From the NCBI RefSeq assembly GCF_001625305.1, contig NW_017804620.1, positions 145,113-209,112 of the forward strand: DNA of 64,000 nt, given 5' to 3'. This document shows, piece by piece, positions 56,928 through 64,000 of this stretch. Made by a program: the position numbers and the translations under genes. Positions within the stretch are counted from its first letter, which is position 1. Every line of letters starts with the position of its first letter. The stretch comes from Branchiostoma belcheri. Its lineage: Eukaryota; Chordata; Leptocardii; Amphioxiformes; Branchiostomatidae. The notes under the pieces are model-generated. The model was not told the DNA's origin. It searched no databases and saw only the letters and a program-made list of their open reading frames with translations.

Positions 56928-58444
56928 CTACTACTACTTTACTACTCCAGGCGCTGAGGGGTTCGGTGGAGGAGCTGTGTACATCCGATGGGGCCGGACG
57001 TCGTGTGACGAGGGTGTGGGCACGGAGACGGTGTACTCCGGACGTGCCGGCGGGCCGATGTACAACGAAGCGGGCGGAGGGAGCAACTATCAGTGTCTGC
57101 CGACCGAACCCGAGTGGGGACGGTACGAGGATGGAGTGCAGGTATTTTGTTTTATTCCTCTTCAAGGTCAAATACCTTCAAGGTCAATGGCCTGCACCAG
57201 TTGCCTGTCGCCATGGTAACTGGTGCTGTAGCAGACGCGCTGTGGCAACTACCAGTGCCTGCCGACCGAGCCCGAGTGGGGGCGGTACGAGGATGGGGTG
57301 CAGGTATTTTGTTTTATTCTTCTTCAAGGTCAATGACCTGCACCAATTGACTGTCGCCATAGTAACTGGTGCTGAGCTGGACACCCTATGGTGTATTGTA
57401 TTGCATTATGTAGCAAAAGGAAGGACGAAGTTAAGGGGATGATCGCCATAGATAATAAGACTAAAGAGACAGTAGTTTGTTTTGAAGGCAAACATTATGC
57501 ATTTGCTCCCATAACTTCAACTGCCAAGTTCCCCAGGTACTTTAAACAAACTGACATTACGTAAATGAAATAGCATACTCTAATATCACCAACCTTGAAT
57601 ACATAATTCAACCTTGATGGCAATGATCAGCACTGTCTCCGCAAGACTCCTCACATACATGTCTCGCTTTATTCATGATCCATTCCTTCCATACAGGGCT
57701 GGAAGTCGTACATGTACGGTGCTGAGTACGACCTGAACACGAACGCTCCGTACGACGCGGCCAGCCTGCAGCACCGGGAGGTCCCTTGCGCCGCCTGCTA
57801 CAGCCTCTCCCGCCGCGCGCATCTCATGATCCCCGCTCGGCAGTCCTGCCCAGAGGGGTGGACTCAGGAGTACCGAGGTGATCTTTATGTTAGGGAAACT
57901 TTTTTTTCTTTTGCTCTGTTTCTTCTTTAAGTTCTTCTTCTTCTTCCTCCGTAAGGTCAATGACCTGAACCAGACGTTAGTCACCATGATGTTGTAGCAG
58001 ACACCCTGTGGTGTTGGGTTACATTATGTAGCAAGTGTCAGGACAGAGTTGGAGGGGCTGGCTACCATATATATATATATATAGAGAGAGAGAGTAACCA
58101 GCCCCTCTAACTTTGTCCTGTGTGTTTGAGTAAGAGTTAATAGGACAGTAGCTTCTGGCTAGAGTATGTGCTGGTAAACGTTGTGTATATGGCTTGCAAA
58201 TGTGTAGATCTACTGCCCACTGCAATACCGCCGTTCCCCGCTAGGGTACCTGATGGCGGGTTATCACGGGCACAGCAGCCGGACGGAGTTCGTGTGCATG
58301 GACGCGGAGGCCGAGGCGCTGCCGGGCGGGGAGGGAGACGAAAACGGCGCGCTGTTCTACCCCGTGGAGGCCCGCTGCGGCTCGCTGCCGTGCCCTCCCT
58401 ACGTGGAGGGCAGGGAACTCACCTGCGTCGTCTGCACCAAATAG
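55784..58444 (+). CDS. Short-chain collagen C4-like secreted protein
   Basis: Four exons (55784-56075, 56951-57141, 57697-57877, 58245-58444) join in phase to about 287 residues. Signal peptide MAALSVLFLFLCVSLGTA, a short acidic linker with one Cys, then about 18 uninterrupted Gly-X-Y triplets (GPAGAKGDTGPSGPRG...). The remainder is a Cys-containing globular domain starting VYIRWGRTSC, with LPTEPEWGRYEDGVQ, VPCAACYS and a C-terminal LTCVVCTK. That order (short triple helix, then a VY.RWGR.SC domain) is what I recall for short-chain collagen C4-like proteins of sponges, cnidarians and amphioxus. Expected product: a trimeric extracellular or matrix protein; its role here is unknown. Intron 1 is almost entirely a CTA repeat, and a partial duplicate of exon 2 lies in intron 2. 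Confidence 0.82.
56369..56945 (+). repeat. (CTA)n trinucleotide repeat array
   Basis: About 570 bases of CTA/CTC/CCA triplets ending directly at the acceptor of collagen exon 2 (56950), so the repeat supplies the splice-site pyrimidine tract. It creates a spurious Tyr-rich frame. Confidence 0.97.
57084..57390 (+). repeat. Tandem duplication covering the end of collagen exon 2
   Basis: Unit 57084-57245 includes the last 58 bases of exon 2, its donor and intron sequence. Unit 57246-57390 repeats it. In the second unit an acceptor-like CAACTACCAG precedes 48 in-frame bases (57256-57303) and an intact donor CAG|GTATTT. Confidence 0.8.
57940..58130 (+). repeat. Intron repeat related to 57325-57430
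   Basis: Both have 'aaggtcaatgacctg', 'gtaac/gttag..caccat' and 'cattatgtagcaa' in order, showing the introns 2 and 3 of the collagen gene share a repeated unit. A short (TA)n/(GA)n run is at 58065-58092, flanked by inverted 'gaggggctggctac' / 'gtaaccagcccctc' arms. Confidence 0.5.
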
Positions 58445-58469
58445 ACATGAGATGAGATAGCTTTAAACA

Positions 58470-58605
58470 AATGTCTAGAGTTAGATGTTCAACGGCTAGG
58501 TGTAACAAGTCGATCGGTGAAATGTAGCCAGCTGCCGCCGCACCGCGTGCCTGCGAAGCTGGTGTGTTCGTCGAAAGGCGGTTATACCGGCTATCTGTCT
58601 ACAGC
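58470..58605 (-). repeat. Interspersed repeat family R2, copy (inverted)
   Basis: Reverse-complement of the R2 order: 'tgtctagagttagatgttca', 'ctgcgaagctggtgtgtt' and 'ggcggttataccggcta'. Found 26 bases after the collagen stop codon, thus in its 3'UTR. Confidence 0.75.
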
Positions 58606-58624
58606 ATCAAGTCTCTGTAGCATC

Positions 58625-59165
58625 TGTCTCTCGTGAGTTTACGTTCGGAAGTGATTGGTCATTAATTATCCTGATGAAGCCGACGGCGGTCGTTGAAAGT
58701 TTGATCTATGTTATTAGTACATTACACTTTTATACTCTGCCAATTCCTTACAATCGTGTCTGACTTGGTGTACTAAAATAGTTAAGCAGCAAATCTAATA
58801 AGCTATCCTAGATATTTACCAAGCTTATAGAATTATCTACCCAGTGGATGCCCGCTGGCACGTTTGATCAATTGATGACTTCATGTATTCGTAGTTTCGT
58901 ATGGATAAGGTCATGTATCTGAAACCTTAACTCCCATGAGTTTACGTTCAGAATTGATTGGTCATTAATTATCCTGATGAAGGCGACAGTGGTCGTTGTT
59001 CAACATTTAAAGAAGCACATATGTTAAACGTAATGTTACTAATACATTACACTGTTATACGTTGTCGATTCCTTGCAATAATTAAGTCCAGTCTGGTTGG
59101 GTGTACTAAAATAGACTAGCAGCAAATCTAATACGTTATTCTAGACACTTACAAAGCTTATTAGA
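58625..59165 (+). repeat. Two-copy direct repeat of about 220 bases
   Basis: 58625-58835 and 58935-59165 share 'gattggtcattaattatcct', 'acattacac.tttatac' and 'agcagcaaatctaata'. A short related block ('ggtcatgaattatcct') is at 53412 upstream of TLR 2. Confidence 0.75.
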
Positions 59166-59169
59166 GTTA

Positions 59170-60170
59170 TCAATGTCTATATGCATCTCTACCACCAACT
59201 TGAAGAATATAAACAAGACTGTTATGATGATAGAAAGTCACTTCAACATTATCAACATGAAGTAAAAGTGCCCCATAGCAGCTGACAACAGTACTGCACC
59301 CAGGGAATTTTCAAGGTGATTTCGAGGGACAAACAGGCATTATTATTTAAATATCATTAATGTTAATATGCAAACTGCTTGCCTCAGACAATCAACACAC
59401 CCAGATTACGAAGGACTTCTCCAAGCTTGGTTGTTGGACTCAGCTACCCAGAGCTCACATCTGAGAGGCACAGCTTTAGCATGGAGACTGAGGATACTGA
59501 AGATAGTCTGACTGGCTTGTAAGGTAAGTTTTCAATAAACGCTCAGGTAAGTCCTCGTATTTTCTATACAAATACATGCCCGTAGCTGGGGGTTGGGACG
59601 AACCCACCACAAGGCTCAAAGGTCCACTTTTTGTTCCACTTTTTGTCTACAGGTCCAGTTTTCTTGAAAAGATGGACTGATTCGTGTCACCGGCGTGGCT
59701 GGAATCGTAGAAAAACTGATCACTTTGTCATTGAATAAAAAGTTATCTCTTTTTTTTTTCTTTGAAATGCTCTCAAGAACGCAGGAAATGCCATTTCAGA
59801 GGGTCCATTTTTCAACATTTTCAGGGGGAGCATGCCCCCGTACCCCCCTAGGAACCTCGCGCCCACGGCGCCCGATGGTCTCTCAAGCAGTGGGAAGAAC
59901 CCCCCACCCCCACCCCCTATAAAATCCTGGCTACGGGCATGATATATGGGAGAAGATAGGCTGGAATAGTATACAGAAAAGCTCACATAAGACATTCGAT
60001 CTCATGCCAAAATTAGTTTTTCTTGTGTTTAGATATAGTGGAAGAGACTGTCACTGGGGGGTTTCAGAACCTCAAACATGAGGATGGCTCTGGGTACAAA
60101 TGTAGCAAAACATGTTTTAAAGTGGCAAAACAATGACACGTCAGCAAAAGGCACCAGATCAGAGACCTGC
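59170..60170. other. Intergenic stretch without recognised gene
   Basis: No coding signal that I can support. Palindromic words 'cccgtagctgggg' near 59580 and 'cctggctacgggc' near 59930 are inverted and could be ends of a 350-base element (59578-59940). Confidence 0.4.
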
Positions 60171-60171
60171 T

Positions 60172-60745
60172 AAATATGAATATTCAACCTGCTAAATATG
60201 AATACTAGTCAACCTGCTAAATGTGAATATTCAACCTGCTAAATGTGAATATTCAACCTGCTAAATGTGACTATTCAACCTGCTAAATGTGAATATTCAA
60301 CCTGCTAAATGTAAATATTCAACCTGCTAAATGTGAATATTCAACCTGCTAAATGTAAATATTCAACCTGCTAAATGTGAATATTCAACCTGCTAAATGT
60401 GAATATTCAACTTGCTAAATATGAATATTCAACCTGCTAAATATGAATACTAGTCAACCTGCTAAATGTGAATATTCAACCTGCTAAATGTGAATATTCA
60501 ACCTGCTAAATGTAAATATTCAACCTGCTAAATGTGAATATTCAACCTGCTAAATGTGAATACTAGTCAACCTGCTAAATGTGAATATTCAACCTGCTAA
60601 ATGTGAATATTCAACCTGCTAAATGTAAATATTCAACCTGCTAAATGTGAATATTCAACCTGCTAAATGTGAATATTCAACTTGCTAAATATGAATATTC
60701 AACCTGCTAAATGTGAATATTCAACCTGCTATTAAAATGTGAATA
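60172..60745 (+). repeat. 22-base satellite array
   Basis: About 25 units of 'aacctgctaaatgtgaatatt' with variants (atatgaat, gtaaat) and a longer variant containing 'gaatactagtc' at intervals, suggesting block amplification. Confidence 0.97.
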
Positions 60746-60994
60746 TTCAAACAGCCCGAACCAGACAATTAACTGCTCGGGAACTGCTCGTTTATAAAGC
60801 GCTTATACGAAACATGAGGTGTATGAGGCCTTTTAAATCTTATTTATTTAGGCATTTGCATTAAAGTAAGCGTGGAGATTTCGCGCTCCTTCTCTCCACG
60901 GCAAAAAACTCCCTCGGCAGCAAAAGCGTCCCTCCGCGGCATGTTACTCCCGTCGCTCACAGAAAAAAATAACGCCGAAGCCCAACAAGTCTAG

Positions 60995-61050
60995 CCTGGT
61001 TACCAAACCTATTATAGCTCGGGAGCTATATAATAGGTTTGGTAACCAGG
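60995..61050. repeat. Perfect 22-base hairpin
   Basis: Arms 60995-61016 and 61029-61050 are exact reverse complements; the loop gctcgggagcta can pair further. The word 'cctggttaccaaacct' also appears in part near 21902 and 22207, so it may be a small dispersed fold-back element. Confidence 0.85.
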
Positions 61051-61110
61051 TTACAACAAGTCTGCGAAGGAGGCTAGGTAAAGGGTGTGACCTATGCTAT
61101 CACTGATCGC

Positions 61111-61480
61111 CCCTTTTTGGCGACGTCTCAGGGAGGAGCCTAATGGCACAGTATTGTGTGCAGTTTGCAAGAATTCTAGGAATGGCACAGACATTTTTCC
61201 ACAGGCATGGAATGTCCACAGGCATTTCTCTGACCCAAATCTATGCCCACATTCCTGGAACCCCCTGGGAAGACCTGTCTGCCCCGGATGGTCCTACTTT
61301 CTGTGACCCCGGGGCTCGTTCACTATATACTCAGATGAGGAGTGCACTGTATCTGTCTAGACTTAACCGGTACCAAGTCTTCCTCAAAATCATGAAATGA
61401 CGGCAGTGCCATGCAAACAATAACCCTACCAGCAACCACCGTCGCCATGGCAATGTATGTTTTCATTGCCAATCTTGTTT
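61111..61480 (+). promoter_or_regulatory. 5' flank of the LRR receptor gene, duplicated at 48774-49125
   Basis: Conserved copy of the orphan segment between the TLRs. An acceptor (TGTTCTGTACAG) at 61512 precedes the start codon by 13 bases, so the flank contains or precedes a non-coding exon and intron. Confidence 0.45.
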
Positions 61481-61525
61481 AATATTGAATTCTTGTGACG
61501 TGTTCTGTACAGATTCCAGGACGAC

Positions 61526-63952
61526 ATGGGAAGGAAGCTGCGACACCTCCTGATTTTCCTTCTCCTCGTCCTGAAGGAGCCCAACACGCCAGAAGGTGGC
61601 TGTGCAGGCCGCTGTGCAGATCCATATTGCTTGTGTGATGGCCAAAGCCTCACCAAGATCCCTCAAGACATCCCACCATCCACCCAATTCATAACTTTAG
61701 AACGTAACCAGATATCTAGAATTGAGCCAGGTGCATTCCTACATCTACCCAACCTCAAAACTTTGTGCCTTGGCTTCAACAACATTACCAACGTTCCGGC
61801 TAAAGCATTCACAGGTTTAACAAAGCTAAAGAGGTTGGCCTTGAACGATAACCGTATAAGCAGCATCCAGGCTTGCACATTCTCAAACGAACACCAGCTC
61901 ATCTTTTTGAACCTTTCCTCCAACCAAATATCAAGCATTCAAGTTGACATATTCTCAAATTTAACCCAGCTCTATACGTTGTATCTTGACTCCAACCAAA
62001 TATCCAGCATTCAGGCTGGCACATTCTCAAATCTACCTTGCCTCGAATTTTTGTTCCTGAACTCAAACAAGCTAAGGAACATCCAGGCTGGTACGTTTTC
62101 AAATCTACCGCGGCTCCAAATTTTGCATCTGCAGTCAAACCAGCTATCTGCCCTTCCCCCAGACTTCAATGACATGATGGCATCTATTCCTAACTTACAG
62201 ATTCGCCACAACCCCTGGCAGTGTGACTGTAAGATGGCTCCCTTTTGGCAAAAACTGAATGAAACTCCTGCAGTTCTAGACCAGATAACATGTGCCCAAC
62301 CTGCCAACCTCGCAGGACTAAAACTAAAAGATATCAGTCCCGAAGATCTGATCTGTAAAGACCCTTTAGGCTCAACATTTACTAACAACTGTTACAATGG
62401 CACCACCACCTCTCACTATCACTGGTACTTCAAACGCGATGTTGACTCTACAGTTGACACTAAATGGAAAGGGCCAGCGACCTCAACTCTTGCCGTCACT
62501 GGTACTTCCCTTCAAAATGGTCCCAGTTTGCCCCCAGGTCCTGTGTACACTCCGACAGTTATTGGTGCAATGATTTCTTTTGCTGGTGGTGTCATTTTGA
62601 CACTCTGGTGTAAAAGGAGGTTTGGGAATTCCGATTCAGGTTCGAACTCCAACCCTGCTTTGCACACCACAAACACTACAGCTGTTGTAGTAACTAGTGG
62701 TCTTGATCACCAGTATGAAGATGTAGACCAACATAATCAGACAGGGCAGGGTCAGTCTCAGACCATCGCTAAATCCAACACAAACACCACAGCTACTGTA
62801 GTGGCCAGTGGTCATGATCACAGGTATGAAGATATGAACCATCATGTTACGACAAGGCAGGGCCAGTCTCAGGCCATCACTAAATCCAACACAAACGCCA
62901 CAGCTGTTGTAGCAACTAGTGGTCATGATCACAAGCATGAATATATGAATCTACATAATCAAACAGGGCAGGGTCAGTCTCAGACCATCACTGAATCCAA
63001 CACAAACACCACAGCTACTGTAGTGGCCAGTGGTCATGATCAGACAGGGCAGGGTCAGTCTCAGGCCATCACTGAATCCAACACAAACAACACAGCTGTT
63101 GTAGCAACTAGTGGTCATGATCACACGCATGAATATATGAATCTACATAATCAGACAGGGCAGGGTCAGTCTCAGACCATCACTGAATCCAACACAAACA
63201 CCACAGCTACTGCAGTGGCCAGTGGTGATGATCAGACAAGGCAGGGTCAGTCTCAGACCATCACTGAATCCAACACAAACACCACAGCTACTGTAGTGGC
63301 CAGTGGTCATGATCAGACAGGGCAGGGTCAGTCTCAGACCAACACCGAAACCTTGGATGCTAGAAATCTATCTTATGGCACAGGGCCGATAGTCTCTCAG
63401 CTTAATTCTCTGTACAAAACCACTACTGTAATGACCAGTGGTCATGATCAGACAGGGCAGGGTCAGTCTCAGACCATCACTGAATCCAACACAAACACCA
63501 CAGCTACTGTAGTAGCCAGTGGTCATGATCAGTCTAAAGACACCATGCAATCCTTTAATATTAAAAACCTACCACTAGTATCAACTGATGCATTGCTAGC
63601 TGCCTTACTGCCAAACCCTATGTATGAAGGTGTTGTAAAAACACACGATGATCAGACAGGGCAGGGTCAGTCTCAGGCCATCACCGAATCCAACACAAAC
63701 ACCACAGCTACTGTAATGACCAGTGGTGGTGATCAGGCAGGGCAGGGTCAGTCTCAGACCATCACTGAATCCAACACAAACACCACAGCTACTGTAGTAG
63801 CCAGTGGTCATGATCAGTCTAAAGACACCATGCAACCCTTTGATATTAGAAACCTACCACTAGTATCAACTGATGCATTGCTAGCTGCCTTACTGCCCAA
63901 CCCTATGTATGAAGGTATTGTAAAAACACATGAAAAGCGCCCATCAGTATAA
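61526..63952 (+). CDS. LRR transmembrane receptor with tandem-repeat cytoplasmic tail
   Basis: Single coding exon, 808 residues. Signal peptide about 1-24; N-terminal Cys cluster (CAGRCADPYCLCDG); about seven typical LRRs at 50-225 (IPQDIPPSTQF opens the block); C-terminal Cys cluster from about 228 (NPWQCDCKMAPFW); Thr/Pro stalk; transmembrane helix about 342-364 followed by CKRRFG. The cytoplasmic part (about 365-808) is ten copies of a 27-residue unit of the type QTGQGQSQTITESNTNTTAT, some with insertions. The insertions carry tyrosine motifs: YEDV, YEDM, YMNL twice (a Grb2-type YxN pattern), and NPMYEG twice within a duplicated LLAALLPNPMYEG segment. No TIR domain. It resembles the many LRR-only receptors of amphioxus. 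Surface location is well supported; signalling through phosphotyrosine is inference. Confidence 0.85.
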   Translation: MGRKLRHLLIFLLLVLKEPNTPEGGCAGRCADPYCLCDGQSLTKIPQDIPPSTQFITLERNQISRIEPGAFLHLPNLKTLCLGFNNITNVPAKAFTGLTKLKRLALNDNRISSIQACTFSNEHQLIFLNLSSNQISSIQVDIFSNLTQLYTLYLDSNQISSIQAGTFSNLPCLEFLFLNSNKLRNIQAGTFSNLPRLQILHLQSNQLSALPPDFNDMMASIPNLQIRHNPWQCDCKMAPFWQKLNETPAVLDQITCAQPANLAGLKLKDISPEDLICKDPLGSTFTNNCYNGTTTSHYHWYFKRDVDSTVDTKWKGPATSTLAVTGTSLQNGPSLPPGPVYTPTVIGAMISFAGGVILTLWCKRRFGNSDSGSNSNPALHTTNTTAVVVTSGLDHQYEDVDQHNQTGQGQSQTIAKSNTNTTATVVASGHDHRYEDMNHHVTTRQGQSQAITKSNTNATAVVATSGHDHKHEYMNLHNQTGQGQSQTITESNTNTTATVVASGHDQTGQGQSQAITESNTNNTAVVATSGHDHTHEYMNLHNQTGQGQSQTITESNTNTTATAVASGDDQTRQGQSQTITESNTNTTATVVASGHDQTGQGQSQTNTETLDARNLSYGTGPIVSQLNSLYKTTTVMTSGHDQTGQGQSQTITESNTNTTATVVASGHDQSKDTMQSFNIKNLPLVSTDALLAALLPNPMYEGVVKTHDDQTGQGQSQAITESNTNTTATVMTSGGDQAGQGQSQTITESNTNTTATVVASGHDQSKDTMQPFDIRNLPLVSTDALLAALLPNPMYEGIVKTHEKRPSV
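62740..63950 (+). repeat. In-frame 81-base coding repeat
   Basis: Ten units share 'cagacagggcagggtcagtc', 'aatccaacacaaacaccac' and 'agctactgtagtggccagtg'. All insertions between them keep the frame. After the stop codon another 'catgatcagacaggacac' remnant occurs, so the array once extended further. Confidence 0.95.
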
Positions 63953-64000
63953 CTAGTTGTCATGATCAGACAGGACACTTTTTTCAGTCTTATGGCATAT

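Noticed and set aside
60172..60745. CRISPR-like regular repeats
   Set aside because: Contiguous tandem 22-mers without unique spacers in a eukaryotic genome; ordinary satellite.

Overview
The window looks like a piece of a cephalochordate (amphioxus, Branchiostoma-type) draft genome. Genes are split by GT-AG introns, the DNA between them is dense in small transposons, SINE-like units and minisatellites, and there is a 570-base run of N. The gene set also fits: two Toll-like receptors of the multiple-cysteine-cluster type, a short-chain collagen C4-like gene, an LRR transmembrane receptor and a precursor carrying GFGN tetrapeptides. The species call is inference; I could not search a database. 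Layout, left to right: (1) 281-7026, minus strand, the N-terminal half of a BICRA/GLTSCR1-type chromatin-remodelling subunit, nine coding exons, with a non-coding first exon near 10791; its C-terminus lies outside the window. (2) 12326-20944, plus strand, an eight-exon gene for a large secreted, acidic, repeat-rich protein of about 1874 residues that I do not recognise. (3) 22246-34396, plus strand, a complete ten-exon cholinesterase/carboxylesterase-family enzyme with intact catalytic triad and a C-terminal GPI-type tail; intron 1 holds a 3.3-kb transposon with subterminal repeats nested inside an older palindromic MITE. (4) 36864-37367, minus strand, a neuropeptide precursor with three GFGN copies, preceded by duplicated 5'-exon-like cassettes. 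(5) 40198-41011, plus strand, a possible small gene running into the assembly gap at 41012-41581. (6) 44394-47693 (plus) and 50079-53363 (minus), two single-coding-exon TLRs in a convergent inverted duplication that includes upstream regions and 3'UTRs; their TIR-coding ends are almost identical. (7) 55784-58444, plus strand, a four-exon short-chain collagen C4-like gene. (8) 61526-63952, plus strand, an LRR transmembrane receptor whose cytoplasmic tail is an in-frame tandem repeat carrying tyrosine motifs. There is no operon logic here. The right third (42-64 kb) groups innate-immune-type or extracellular recognition proteins and shows repeated local duplication; the left two thirds holds unrelated genes. 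The least explained items are the large secreted repeat protein, the nested transposon, the repeat-coded signalling tail of the LRR receptor, and the homogenised TLR pair.
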